Assembly (NCBI GenBank): GCA_019915015.1
Contig: JAHBBC010000002.1
Span: 682,001-746,000 of the forward strand
Reading direction: 5' to 3'
DNA length: 64,000 nucleotides
Source: Auriscalpium vulgare
Lineage: Eukaryota > Basidiomycota > Agaricomycetes > Russulales > Auriscalpiaceae
Every line of letters starts with the position of its first letter. Positions within the stretch are counted from its first letter, which is position 1. The translations under genes were made by a program, and so were the position numbers. Below the pieces are notes generated by a model. It ran no database searches and was not told the DNA's origin. It saw only the letters and a list, made by a program, of their open reading frames with translations. Of the stretch, positions 25,326-37,475 are shown piece by piece.

Positions 25326-25639
25326 TTAAATTTGGTTCGGTACGATTTGCACTTGTATTCATACACTCCTTTTTGCCCATAAGTACTAGATGTAGCCTAA
25401 CTCCTGTGTGAAGCTGCAGAGTCTGACGCACTGTATCCATTCATGACATCGTCGAGCAGGCGATCCGGGTATGTCGTATTATCAACACCGCAAATACACT
25501 AGGCAGCTATGGCTAAGCTTCGAGTAGCATTCGATCGAGTACCACATGGCTAAGCAAGTTCGACCGCGTAGCAATTTTACAACCTAAAGCGTTCACAGTT
25601 CTTGATGCAACTGGCCTTGCAATGCTAATAGTTGATTAG

Positions 25640-25969
25640 GCTGCGATTGAAGCTGGCGGACGTATCTCCAAGCTAGAGGCGCTCGCACTCGCGTCTACGA
25701 ACCTCGAGAAGCTCCTAGGTGGCACGGCGGAGGTCGCGCTGGGCATGCCGGACCTGGTTGCGACGGCTGGCGGCGACCTGCTGTCGTTCGAGAGCAAAGT
25801 GGTTGGCGTGATCTCGGCCAGAAGGCAGGCTGTGGATCTGTTCTGGTTACAGGCTACGTCAGTATATAGTCTGTATCAGTCGCGCAGGGTTCTTGTCTCG
25901 AAGCGTGAATGTAATTCCGCTTTCACGCCAGCGGATCCCACTGGTGCTCAAAGTGCAATAGATGAATAA
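25640..25969 (+). pseudogene. Orphan exon, possible C-terminal relic of an amidohydrolase
   Basis: A 109-codon open stretch begins right after an acceptor-like TTGATTAG and ends at TAA 25967-25969. Its translation (KLEALALASTNLEKLLG, then DLVATAGGDLLSFESKVVGVIS) looks like the C-terminal part of a metal-dependent amidohydrolase (possibly carbohydrate esterase 9 type), where a last helix precedes the composite beta domain. No amidohydrolase barrel or metal-ligand histidines lie upstream; the preceding 300 bp belong to the MBP1 3' flank. A tiny upstream exon starting MTSSSRRSG at 25443 with a GTATGT donor is conceivable. I favour a relic. The family assignment is from memory of the motif and is weak. 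Confidence 0.35.
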
Positions 25970-26256
25970 ATGAATAAGAGTATCGTGAGTGTAAATGAAC
26001 GAAACAAGGTATAAAGGTCGACAGGGTATTCGATGTACAGGATTTTCCTACAGAAGCTTCTCTCTCGTAGTTTCATGTTGCAATGGTCGTGGTGTCTCTG
26101 GCAGGTCTTCTTGGGCTCATATCCACCCTAGCCCCCAGCTGTGGCCCGTCTCAGAACTGCTGTTGCCCGCATTGATTGTTCTCTTTTTATTAATGACTTT
26201 GGTTTCTGGATTTTCTGTGGCACCACCCCGCTTCGTCGTACGCGCTCGTTCTATGG

Positions 26257-27712
26257 TCACCGCCGCACCCCTGCAGCCACCCGATTCCACCACCGGGCAA
26301 GGTTGGCCACGGCAGGACTCGCCTTACCGACGCGGGCGAAGGACGCCGGGATTAGCGTTTTCGCCAGGACCTCCGCGGCCTTGGCTCGACGCGGGGGAGC
26401 GGCGACGGATGAGATCGAGGACGGGGAGGGCGAGCTGGACCGCGAGCTGGACCGCGAGCTGGCAGCGTCGAACCACCCGGCGGGAAGGTCGAATACAGGT
26501 GCCTCGGCGGTGTTGTCGAGGCATACGATCGCGCTCAAGGCCGCCTTCTCGGACACTGAGGGAAGAACAGAGACAATGGTGGAATTGGCGGTCGACACGG
26601 AGTCCAAGGACCCTGAGGAGGTCGACATCTGGTAAGCCGCGGAACGAAGAACGAAGACGAGCAGGCTCACCGGCGCTTCCCTTCCAAACGCTCTCAGATT
26701 CTGAGATGGTCCTGGTGGAGGCAAAATCCCCCTGCGCCCGTGCTGGGAGATAGATGAGGTAGTCATCTTCGGGATTGACAGGCTCACCGACGCCGGCGAC
26801 CATGTCGAGAACCGCCTGGAGGCGTGCGGCGGTCTCCTCAACAAAGTCCTCCAATTGAGCTTCGCAACAAACGGGCGCCTCGCGGGGACGGTATTCCGGC
26901 GTCGCCGGTGGTTGGTCCGGCTCAGACAGCGTATACAATGGGATGTCCACGAAGGATGCATGCGAGTAACCTTCGGTGTACTCGACAATCGCCGAGAATG
27001 ACTGATGGAATCCAGCGTGCTGGACCGAGAAGGACATGGACTTGACTGACTGGACGACCGGTTCCTGCTCAGGAGTGGTCTCCGTCTCTACGGGAAGGGG
27101 TGGGAGGGGACGAGTGGGTGCGGTGGGACGAGCGGGTGCGGTGGGACGAGTGGGTGCGGGGGGACGAGTGGGCGCGGCGGGAGCATTGGGAAGGGAGGAT
27201 GGCCGGACAGGTTTCACCTGGGGACGAGCAGACGTATTTGAGATAGTATTGGATCGCGAGACAGGGACGGAGAGCGGGCGGGGAGCGGGGGCGCGGGTCG
27301 GCGGGGCAGGCTTGGACGATTGGGGCTTCGCGGAAAGTATATTACCGCCAGACGCGCTCGGGCTGCGCTTCGTGAGAATGGCATCGCTGACCCTCTGCGC
27401 CGTCTTCGTAACATGGCTCTCGGCAGGGCGCGATGGGCTGACACGGCGAGAGCCAACCTTGCTGGCCGGCGCCCGGGTGGTCTTGGGCGGCTGGGCCGGA
27501 CGCGCGTTCTCCTTGCCGTTGACGGCGGCCTTGCCACTGGCGGCGGCCTTGGGAATGGCCGTGGCAGCCTTGTGAGTGGCCATCTTGAGGCGCACGGCCT
27601 CGATGGCGCGAGTGCGGAAGGCCGAGGGGGTGCGCGTGCTCGGGGCGGTGGGGACGTCGGGGCCGGGAGACTTGGATTTGGGAGACTTGAGAGAAATTTG
27701 TTTGAAAGGCAT
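26257..27712 (-). CDS. Disordered proline/serine-rich protein of unknown function
   Basis: Two exons, 27712-26671 and 26612-26257, joined by a 58-nt intron (donor GTGAGC, acceptor CCTCCTCAG), giving 465 aa. The junction was chosen because it leads into a Ser/Ala-rich frame that ends cleanly, whereas reading through gives an Arg-rich frame. The N-terminal half is basic and rich in Lys, Ala and Pro, with several S-P and T-P sites and a Pro-Thr-Arg repeat (RPTAPARPTAPTRP, coded near 27.10-27.18 kb). A middle segment (CCEAQLEDFVEETAARLQAV) looks helical and acidic. The tail has RSSSRSSSPSPSS. No known domain; possibly cytoskeletal or phospho-regulated, but that is a guess. Confidence 0.7.
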
Positions 27713-28313
27713 CGTATAGACGAAAGCGAGTTGAAAGCAAATGCGAAAGCAGCGGTAGATCTTGGTAGTCTTGGGCGAAGAGTAGATGGGGGCTGGTGAG
27801 CCTGGGTCGAAGGATTATAAGGTCAGCCTCGCGATTCAGACCGGTCAGCCTCAGGTGCGGCTGACCATGTCTCGAGAGATGTAATGCGGAAGGCAGGGAA
27901 AGCATCCCTTAGGCGGCAGTCCTGCAGTAGCGTTCGTGGAAACCGGGAGACATTTTTGCGGCAGATGAAGCAACGTTGGGGAGCCTTGAGGATCGGATGG
28001 CGGAGACGAGACGAGACAAGAGTGATCAGACCAGCGGGACAAGGGCATAGATTGCGAGAAAGGGTCTGCAAGGTCGTCTTGTGCAGATTGGTATATGCTG
28101 CGGATGACTCCCCCACATAAAAGAGACTTCGCATTTCATCTTTCCACTCCACGTGACCGCGAGGCTTGGGCATTCGGAGCCCAATCGACGAGATGGTATC
28201 ATATTCAACGTGGGCCGAACTTCGGTTGAAGTGTTAAACCATATGATAGTAGTAATCGCAAGTATGCAATATTACATCGATATCATGAATGCATGTCGTG
28301 CGTTATCGCTCTT
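27713..28313. other. Intergenic region
   Basis: Upstream of the disordered-protein gene (minus) and downstream of MVP1 (minus). It contains an AT-rich part near 28.2 kb; no gene seen. Confidence 0.55.
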
Positions 28314-30915
28314 TCACCCCAGAGGCATGGTCTCAACGGCTTCCACTAGCGACGCCCAATTCGACGCGACACCCTCCGCATAGTCGTGCTCCTCGCGCGC
28401 AAACGTTTGCACCATCTGTGTAAGCAGCGTATTCTCGCGATTGTGCAACACGACGCGTAGTTCGTGCCACATGCTGCCGACGAACGAGGCGATCAGCACG
28501 CCTGCGCGACGCCAGATACGGAGACACCCACCACGCCCGAATGAAGACCCTTCTGTTGAGCTGCGCGTTGATGGTGAGCTTGTCCTTCTCGATGACACCC
28601 GCGACTTTGTCCGCGTCGTCTTCCCAGCCTTCTTTCGCAGCAGACTTGATACTCTCGAGCTTCTGGGAATTCGTCTCCACCCGCTTCTTGAGGCGCTCGA
28701 CTTGGTCGAGGGACAGTCGGTCGTGGCGGATAAACAGGTCTCGCATGGCGATGTACAGGTCACGCTGACTCTGATAGAAGATGATTGGTACGATGATATA
28801 CCAATATCATCATCGATGAACAGTACGGACCTTGAGACCTTCAAGAGTGGTTTGCAAGAGCGTCCGTGTCTGGAGGTCATTGATCAGAGGTACTATTCTC
28901 TTCCTTCGGATGAGGCAGCAGGACCCACCCGCTGCTCGAGCAGATCCGTATGTCGCTGAGTGTGGTCTGAGACATGGCGAACACCTTGCTTGACGCCCTC
29001 CGAGAGATCACATTCATCGCCTCTCCAGCATGTCCCGCTGACCTCCACAAGGACCTTCATCGTATTCGTCAGGCGTGACAGATCCGCCTGGGTATCCGAG
29101 GGGCCGTTCAGAGTCACAGGGGACGCCGTCAAAGGCAGGGAGAGACGAGACGCCCGGGATAGTTGAAGTGCGGGAGGCAGGATGGACGTGAGCGACGTAT
29201 ATGTAAAATGAGGGGGCAGTGACACGTGAGGAGGCACGTAGAAAGGCCGGACGTTGGGAGGGATTCGTACCGCTGCTGCCTCTCGTTTCCGGATGAGACG
29301 CTCCCCGAGGATGCTGATCTTCTGCCATGATTCAATGAGGGGAACGATCTTCGAGCGCACATTACTATATAACAGCTGTCAGTATTTCGTGACATCGGGT
29401 AGGGAAGCGTCCCTTACGCTAGTTTGTCCTCGAGATCGCTCGGTATTGACATCTCCTCGACCCGGTCTACGCGCTTGCTGGCTGACTCCTCTTCGAGTGA
29501 GATAGAGGCATGCTTTCGCCATGTCTCAAACGACGGCTCCACGAGGAAGGTGATGAGCAGAGCATCGTCCTTGATGACAGGGTGATTGCTAGTACACAAA
29601 AAAGACGTCAGGATGTCACACATACAAACATGAAGATCGCGTACATAACGAAGTTCAAGAATCTTTGTAGGCCCTTCCTACGGTGAAATAGATGCAAGAG
29701 GCTATGAAAATCAGCGTTAAGACACTCAGCAGGTTGGCTTACTTCCGCTGCTCCAGGAAAGACTCGTCAGCTGTAGAGAGGTGAGCCAACGCGTCAACAA
29801 TTACAGCTGAATGCAGCTCACGTCCTATTCGTTTCGGTGGAAGCTGCGGCAGCAATCGAAACGGATATCTGCGCACTAGACAATCCCACAGGAACGAGAA
29901 CTCAGAATATCGGCGCGCGACCGGGGCCTCTCGCTGGTGTACGCAGCTCAGCACCTCGCAAAGTCGCCGAACATGTTCGGCCACGTACCTCCGTCACGAT
30001 CTCATACACCATATATCGATTCAGAATGAACCCCTGCTGTCCGCCAAAATTCACGGTGACCTTCTCCTGCTTCTTCCACCAGTCCGTCGGCAGCCCGCTC
30101 CCCGCCACATTCGACGCGCCATTGACCGCGCTCGGGCCTACCGCATCGGCGGGGCCGGCACCAGCGGCGAAGCGGGAGGCCATCCACGGATCCTCTGATG
30201 AGTATGCTGGCGTTGGTGCGGGGCGTACGGTAGGTGCCACGCTGTCCTGGCGGACATACGAGGGCGCAGCGCTGGCTGCTGTGAGCGCGCTGAGGTTGAG
30301 CGTGGGCTCGGGGAGCGTGTTCTGCTGGGCGAGCGCGGCAACCTGCTCGACGCTGACATCTAGAGTTGCGCATAAGCAATGTGGGAGTACGACATTCAAC
30401 ACAGACGCACCCTTGCCAGACTGCGCCAGCGCGACCAACGCTAACCCCACAAAGAACTCAAGTTTCGACACCCGCGGGCGCGAGCTCACAATGTTCACAA
30501 TCTGCACAGTATCAGCTCAAGTGATGGCACTTTGAGTAGCTCAGACACACCTTGTCGACTGTGGATGCCGGGAGCGACGACGTTGATAACACCCGGGACA
30601 GCGAGTTCACGGACGTCTCGCCAGAATTCGTTGGGTCGACGATGCTGAACGACTGCTGGTATATCGGCGGCACCGTCGCGTCCGCTGCATACCCCGTCAT
30701 TCAGCAAATCAAATTTGAAGGCGACGGGACTACACACCTATGGCAGAGGTGAACACAGACGGCACGGGCGGGGGCGATGGGCTAGGCGCTGCGCTCCACG
30801 GATCGAGCCCATCGTACGTCGACGCGGCCAGCGGGTTCTCGTCCACGAAGCTCCCACCAAAGCTCGTTGTCGAGGATACCCCGTATGCCTGCGTGGGACG
30901 CGGTGCGTTGAACAT
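28314..30915 (-). CDS. MVP1: Sorting nexin Mvp1 (SNX8-like, PX-BAR)
   Basis: About nine exons. The N-terminus (MFNAPRPTQAYG) and the following EH-like helical part (about 30.7-30.5 kb; IYQQSFSIVDPTNSGETSV, then VNIVSSRPRVSKLEFFVGLA) match fungal Mvp1. A disordered linker follows, then the PX domain: VTVNFGGQQGFILNRYMVYEI, the phosphoinositide-binding RRYSEFSFLWDCLVRRYP, LLPQLPPKRIG and RFLNFVMYHPVIKDD. The C-terminal half is a BAR-type helical domain, including RHDRLSLDQVERLKKRVE and INAQLNRRVFIRA. Mvp1 works on endosomes in retrograde sorting to the Golgi and vacuole. The start was placed at 30915; an in-frame ATG at 31056 would add 47 residues with no family support. Confidence 0.88.
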
Positions 30916-31200
30916 CGCTGCGGGAGCGGGTGGTAGATGTAGATGGGCAAGACTGAACCGCGTTGTGCGCGCGTGTCCCAATTGTGCTTTGACGGGTGGC
31001 ATGAATGCCTTCAACTCATGACCGCGCACAAATATATCTACAGTGCTCTCATTCATAGGTTATAAAGCTATCATATGCATCACACGGAGAAGCTGAACGG
31101 TGCTGTAGTCGCTGCACCAGCAGTAACCAGCTAGTAGGTCCAAATAATAAGTATTCGATAACCTCTACCGGCCCTCATCACAATCATCACGTCAAACAGA

Positions 31201-33987
31201 TCATGTGTTTTTCGCCGCGAAGTGCAGCGTCCAGGACGACAGCAATCTCTTCGCGTTGACAGTTTCTCCGTCCAGCCTACACAAATTCCGTCAGTCAAGG
31301 ATCGACAACACCAGGCTAGAACTCACCCTGGTGTGCCGTACGTCAACGGCGCAATGTAAACGAATGCAGCGAACAAGGCCACCGCGAACACGCCAACAAT
31401 GATAGGGCCCTTGAGGCCAAGCTCGGCGTACTCCCTCGGCTTGGGCTTGGTGAAGTGCCCACGCTTCGAGATTGGGTAGTTGACCGTGTCGGAGACAAGG
31501 AAGTGCAGCACTGCGCCAGCGACGAGCGCGGAGGTCACATGTGACGGGAGGTAGTGGTGCAGGAAGAGCTGGCGGTTCATCAGGAAAAAGGGGAAGTAGT
31601 GAACGAACCACACGAGGACGAAGAACCCAGTCGAGTTCCACAGGCGGTTTCGCACAGCTACGATGAGAGTTCGCGTCAACACTCCAAATGAACCTGACAG
31701 ATAAACTCGAGACTTACGATCAGGGATGGGGAACTCTTCGCGCCGACGGGCAAGCAGGTCACCTCCAATGATGCCTATGAACACGGACAGACCAACAGCG
31801 CAGGTCCACCAGCCGACGATGTTGCCGATGAAGTAGATCTGCTTCTGATCTGCATTCTCCGTCCAGAAACTGATACCGCTGAGCATGAAGGGCCAGTTGA
31901 TCGGGTTGCTGGCGTAAGGATGCGAGGCTGTCAGACCAGCGTTGTGCTGCAACATGAGCAGTTGCAGTTCCGCGAACTTCTTGAAGAAGTTCATGGACTT
32001 GGGCTCCTTATTTGTGGAGGCACTGGTGCGGTTCAAGAAATCCTCGCCATCTAGAACATAAAAAGTAGTAAGCGACGAACACACGTATAGAGGAGGGAAC
32101 AGCGCACCTTCCGCGGAGATGATTTCGTCGACATACCAAGTGGCACCCTTATCGGAGGGGTTCTTCTCTCCGTTAACCTCCTGCTGCTTGAATGCCCAGT
32201 CGGGGAGTTGTTCCCGGTGGGTCCAAAGCGACACCTTCGTGGGAGCATGCACGAGTCGGAGATGGCCACTCTTGGTCTTCAATGCCTCGCCCTCATGGGC
32301 GCCGTTCACATAAAGGTGAAAGTGAGTTTCGTTGTAGCGCGAATAATCATCTTTCGGCCAGGTGGTAAACTCCTGGTTCGTCGCCATGAGAGGCGAGGCA
32401 ACATCGTGGGTCAAGAGGTAGGACTGGGTGTTGACATGGAGAAGTTGAATGACATCGCCATGACGGACGATACGACCGCGACCAGTATCGGGCAATGCCT
32501 TGGTCGGAACGACTTGCCACCAATTGTTTTCATCGGCATGGCCATAGCCCGTCACTTGCTGACCTGTAGATGCCTTAAGCCATGGGCAGCAGGAGCTTGT
32601 TGGCGTACATACCTTGGCTGCTGACACGTCCATCATCGTATCTCAGAGGATAGCGCTCAGCGTGGGAATGTAGTAAGACTTTCGTGTCCTTATGCATCAG
32701 AGTGATGGTGTCGTAGTATCGAATTTCTATGGTCTCAAATCAGCAAGTCATTTTCGGCAAGATTGCCATGGCACGCACCATGGCTGTTCATGAGCATGTC
32801 ATTCCCGGTCAAAGATTCTTGGAATTGGGGGCTCATGAAGGTATCGCCTGGGCCGGACTTGACGAGGATTGCAAAATGGACCCAGAAGAACGAGAGGTAG
32901 ACGATTAACGGGACCAGTATAAGCCCGAATGCGCGTGCAGCGAAGTGCCGCGTGAAGTTGTCCATCGTGTGGCCGGTCTGCCTGATGTCGAGCAGGTCCC
33001 AGAGGTCCACTAACACGGCAGCCCCGATGGCGAGGACGGTAAGGATGCCGTTGACCTTGGAGCCCCACGTGCACGCCATGAACACGCCGGTCGCGAGCAA
33101 CCAGCCCCACCACTCCGGAGAGAATGATCTATGAAGTGTTTTTGAGCACGGGCGAAGATGATACCAAAGAGAGAGACATACACATAGCGCAGTTTGCGGA
33201 AGCGAACGTAGGAGTAGATTGTGAGCGACATGAAGAACACGAGTGTGGCGTCAAGGAGGATGAGACGTGACTGCGCGACGTGGGCGTTATCTGCAATGAC
33301 TTATAAGCATGCTGCCCGACACCGCCATAGTTGACCAACACACCGAACAGGACGATAGATGCGGAGAACGCTGCGATGACAGTCCCGTATCCACTCTCCT
33401 TCATGATCGCGTACACCACGGGGACCGTGAGACTTCCAAGAATCGCTGGGAGCGCGCGCATGCCAACATAAGGAACGTGGTTCTCCGTGTAGTTGTCGCC
33501 GATGTTCTCGAACGAGAAGTGGCCGTCGAACCCGACGAACCACCCGGCAAAGCCGAAAAGGAGTTTCGCAAAAGGAGGATGAACGTCGAAGTAGTACTCG
33601 CGAAGGATGTAGTACGCGGCGAACTTGCCGAAGTGGACCTCGTCGAAGCTATTGGAGGGGTGATGAGATGCGGCGACGGATCGAGGCGACGCGGACGCAC
33701 ACTACTTGGTCTGGGTGGTTGATTTTGTAGAAACGGAGTGCAAAAGCAATGGCAGTAAGGACGCCGACAGTGACCATGCTGGCTTTGTCTGACTCGAAGA
33801 TTCTGTCGAGCTGACTTTGTCTCTGCGCGCACTTCAGTAACAATGCGCCTGCGGAGGGAATGGAACGCACCGAGTGGTCTTGGCCGAGTCTGTCGACGTC
33901 CAGGGGGTCATCCTCGAGGAGGGGTGAGCCAGGACGTCCTGACGCTCGTCGTCTCCGGACTCTGGAAGGGCCAGCTAGGTCTGACAT
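31201..33987 (-). CDS. PMT4: Protein O-mannosyltransferase, PMT4 family
   Basis: ER membrane enzyme that moves mannose from dolichyl-phosphate-mannose to Ser/Thr of secretory proteins. About eight exons. A short cytosolic N-terminus (MSDLAGPSRVRRRRASGRP) and first membrane helix lead to the luminal loop with the catalytic acidic pair in VFDEVHFGKFAAYYILREY. Membrane helices follow, then three MIR motifs (GDVIQLLHVNTQSYLLTHD, YVNGAHEGEALKTKSGHLR region) and the C-terminal helices with SHPYASNPINWPFMLSG, QKQIYFIGNIVGWW and HHYLPSH. The version of the NPINWPF/IYFIGNIVGWW block is that of the PMT4 rather than the PMT1/2 branch. The last intron splices to an exon ending LHFAAKNT and TGA at 31201. 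PMT4 enzymes prefer membrane-anchored Ser/Thr-rich proteins. It is divergent from PRP4, 178 bp apart. Confidence 0.93.
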
Positions 33988-34165
33988 GGTGGAGGGGAAG
34001 GGAACGGGTACAAGTTGAACGGCAAGTTGAACGTGGCAGTCATTATGAGGTCACGTGTTTCCATTGTTCTCACCTCCGAGTCCTTGGCTTTCGCCACCGG
34101 CTCAGCACACTCTGTACAGACCGGGTACAGACACTCCGGAGTCGCTCTTCACCTCCTGTTCCATC
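33988..34165. promoter_or_regulatory. Short divergent promoter between PMT4 and PRP4
   Basis: 178 bp between outward-facing ATG codons. It contains GGTCACGTG (near 34050), an E-box-like CACGTG that could bind bHLH factors. No clear TATA box. Confidence 0.5.
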
Positions 34166-36174
34166 ATGTCAGAGCTTACCTTCGACAATCTGGCCGACGA
34201 TGGCAACTATCTGGGCTCCGAGCGCGCTCGGCTCGAGAACCAAGTCATCCTGGACGAGCTGGAGCGCAAGAAGAAGGCTAGGAGCATGGCCGTCCCCACA
34301 GACGATAACCGTGTCAAAGCGCGCCTGCGCGAGATGGGCGAGCCCATAACGCTCTTCGGTGAACGGGTAAGCTTCACTGCTTTCCCATCGCTGGCGAGAT
34401 GCGTATTTTACCGCAATAAGGCTGCAGACCGCCGCGACCGTCTCATATACGTGCTTTCCCAAATCAATGCCGCAAGAGGGGACGATATGGATATGCAGGT
34501 TGACGACAAGGCAGAGGAGAGCGAGGATGAGGTGCGTTCTTCGCGGGGTTTGCTACCTTCGTTAATTCTCAAGCGACCATCTCAGGTAGAAGAGTTCTAC
34601 ACCCCCGGCACACTAGAGCTCCTTGAAACACGGCGGCGCCTGGCAGAGTACTCCCTTCCAAGGTCAGCATTCCGCTCTTTCGTCTCATAAAAGGTACTCA
34701 TTATGTCCTGTGGTCGTTCCATCTGCAGAGCTCAAAAGCGTGTTGCCCAGCAGCGGATAGACAGCAAAATGCCCTTAGGTCGCATCATCGACATACGAAA
34801 ACGGGTGTTCGCTGATGTCAAAGTGAGCAGCCTGTGCCATCTGTACTCCGTGCGCTGATTGTTCTGGGTCCAGACATTCCAGAATCTCGGGTCCCAGATT
34901 GGCGACGAGCGACCCATCTCCCTTGTCCGCTTTGCACCAAATAACGAGATTTTGGCGACTGCAAGCTGGTCAGGCTCCGTCAAGCTCTGGGACGTACCTT
35001 CTTGCACACCCATCAAGACATTGCGAGGTATGCAGTCCCTCTCACCGACAGAGCGACTTTGACCAAGACTGGTAGGTCACAGCGACCGTGTCGGCGGCGT
35101 TGCATGGCATCCACAAGCCACTTTATCTCAGTCCCCGGACGCAGTGAATCTGGTGAGTGGCGCCGGAGACACCCTCGTCCATTTGTGGTCTCTGAACAGG
35201 TACGCGTTCTCAGCCCCTGGGATGGAGTATGGTGCTCATTGTCCTTCCAGTGATACACCCATTTCCGTCCTAAAAGGTCACCAAGACCGGATATGTCGCG
35301 TCGCCTTTCATCCGTCGGGCAATTATGCGGCCAGTGCGAGCTTCGACACGACATGGCGGCTTTGGGACGTGACAACCTCGCAGGAGCTCCTACTCCAAGA
35401 AGGTCACTCTAAGGAAGTGTACACTGTTGAGTTCCAGGATGATGGTGCATTGGTTGGCTCGGCGTAAGTCGATATTCTTAGCTGCCATTGTGTTCTATAT
35501 TGCTCAACTCCGATGTAGGGGCCTCGACGCCATCGGCCGCGTATGGGACGTGCGAACCGGTCGCACAGCCATGGTACTCGACGGCCACGTCGAAGGGATC
35601 TTGTCCATGGCCTTCTCTCCAAACGGGTTCTTCTTCCATATGTTATCCCTCCATCGTTCTCGCTCACGATTCTTACAGTTACCAAATCGCCACCGGTGCG
35701 TCCGACGATACGATCCGCATATGGGATATGCGCTCCCTTCGGGCACTTTACACCATCCCCGCCCACCTTAACAATGTCTCCGACGTGCGCTTCTTCCACT
35801 CCGATGGAACTGTCCCCGCGCACATCGTGCAGCCCAGCGCCGACGACGTCCCCATGAATAGCGCCGAGCCCGACGCACCGTCCGGAGAAGAAGGCGCGGC
35901 GCCGCGTGCGCAGGGCTCCCCGCCGCCGTCGCTGGAGCAGCAGCAGGAGCACCTCGCGCAGGAGTGGCGGTACCGCCCGGGGCTGTACATGGCGAGCGCG
36001 GGGTACGACGGCGTAGTGAAGGTGTGGAGCGCGGACGACTGGCAACTGCTCACAACGCTGCAGACAGACGGGAGCAAGGTTATGTCCGTGGACCTGTCGA
36101 GCGACGCGAAGATGCTCGCGTCAGGGACGTACAATCGTAATTTCCAGCTGTTCGCGCCGGAGAGCGCCATGTAA
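34166..36174 (+). CDS. PRP4: U4/U6 small nuclear ribonucleoprotein Prp4
   Basis: Spliceosomal WD40 protein of the U4/U6 particle. About nine exons. The N-terminal PRP4/SFM motif includes [21 protein letters not shown] followed by [14 protein letters not shown], and the conserved linker reads [16 protein letters not shown] seven-blade WD40 propeller follows ([116 protein letters not shown]). An insertion of about 60 residues rich in Ala, Pro, Ser, Glu and Gln (near 35.82-35.96 kb) lies between two of the last blades. The start is the first ATG, in [15 protein letters not shown]. Stop at 36172-36174. Confidence 0.94.
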
Positions 36175-36352
36175 ATCTGTACCCACTCACTGCGTCTATC
36201 TTATTTTGTCCTGGTTCGATGGTAAAAGTTTCATAGCGTGTACAAACATACTGGGCATGTGGGTCATAAAGCATGGGTACAATTGAATAAATATGCCGGC
36301 TTCGTAGGTTCAGAGACTACCCTTGGACTTCTGCGAGCTGATAAGTACACAG

Positions 36353-37027
36353 TCAAGACCGAGTCTTCGCGCACTCTGTGCAGTGCGGACGGTGGCAGCC
36401 TTGCGCAGACGCAGCAGCCTGATCCTTGTTTGATGCCGCTGGCTCGGCGACCCTCTGTGTGCGCTGCGGCCCAGACGCCGGGGGCAGGCCAGCTATGATC
36501 TGCCCAGCTAAAGGCTTGGGCACAGAGTGCTTCGTCGAGCGCCACTCGACGTGTTTGCCATCCTCGTACTCCGCAACCAGGATTGTCGCGTTTTGGATGA
36601 TGCGCATGAACTTCGGGGTGCCGCGCGGTCCGTCAAACGCCTCGCGCTTGAGCTCGTACGTTGACAAGTCCCGCTGAAGGTCGGTGGTGGGCAGGGTGAC
36701 GTGCACGAAGCGCTCCGTGTCAGAGGGCCCCGTGGGCACGGAGGCGCGCAACGTCATCCCGGGGTTCACCCCAATGACCCGTAAGTCCTTCTGGTAGCCC
36801 GTCAAGTGGTGGGACTCGATGGAGAAGGGGATGTCGATTTGCTGCGCGGGTGTCTCGGGAGGGGTGAAGTCGATGGTTGGCATGGGGAGCATGACTCTGG
36901 CAGCGTCGATGGGGACGTGGTGGTCTCGTGGACGGTGTGACAGAGTGTAGGGCGCATGGCGCGCGACACGGCGCGGGTTGAGCTGTGCATGGCGTTCGGA
37001 GGGGACGAAGTTGGTGGGGACAGACAT
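36353..37027 (-). CDS. Hypothetical protein, 224 aa, single exon
   Basis: Uninterrupted frame from ATG 37027 (MSVPTNFVPSERHAQLNPRR) to stop 36353. A TATAAAAA box lies 80-90 bp upstream, and the ATG context is good. A basic, His/Arg-rich first third is followed by a compact middle part (ESHHLTGYQKDLRVIGVNPG, then KFMRIIQNATILVAEYEDGK) that looks like a small beta-rich domain, and a tail ending CHRPHCTECAKTRS with a possible metal-binding Cys/His cluster. I do not recognise the family. It is divergent from ERG4. Confidence 0.65.
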   Translation of the reverse strand: MSVPTNFVPSERHAQLNPRRVARHAPYTLSHRPRDHHVPIDAARVMLPMPTIDFTPPETPAQQIDIPFSIESHHLTGYQKDLRVIGVNPGMTLRASVPTGPSDTERFVHVTLPTTDLQRDLSTYELKREAFDGPRGTPKFMRIIQNATILVAEYEDGKHVEWRSTKHSVPKPLAGQIIAGLPPASGPQRTQRVAEPAASNKDQAAASAQGCHRPHCTECAKTRS

Positions 37028-37475
37028 GGCTGTGGTGGGTGGGTAGAGGTTGTCAGGAAGGCTTGGAGGAGCGGGTGATCCTGGCCATTGCTGCTCCGTC
37101 GAGAGGGTTTTTATAGAGAAAGGCCCCAAGTTCAAGCTGCAGAGAAATGGACGTCGGCAGCTTGACATGCCCAGCAAAGACCCGTTCTGAGGCCCAAGTG
37201 CCAGTGTGGCCACCAGACAATGCTGCCAAGCTTGCGATGAGGGTCAAAGCTGCGTTGAATGTAACCTTGTATTATTGTGTCGGCGGATCCCAGGGTGCCG
37301 CTTGAGTTGCTGAACACAGTGGCCAGGCCGTAGACAAGAATCGACGTCGGAGCGCCGGGCCAGAGCGCCGGGCAAGCTGCACGCGTTGTTTGCGCGTATT
37401 GACGCGTTGGGATCGTACGATGGGACTCGGAACTCGCCTGTGACAGCGCCGACGCCAACTCGCTCCCCACCCACC
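37028..37475. promoter_or_regulatory. Divergent promoter region, hypothetical gene and ERG4
   Basis: 448 bp between outward-facing starts. The TATA box listed above serves the minus-strand gene; the ERG4 side is GC-rich with no TATA box. Confidence 0.45.
37108..37115 (-). promoter_or_regulatory. TATA box of the 224-aa hypothetical gene
   Basis: TATAAAAA on the minus strand, 81-88 bp upstream of the ATG at 37027, the usual position for a fungal core promoter. Confidence 0.5.
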
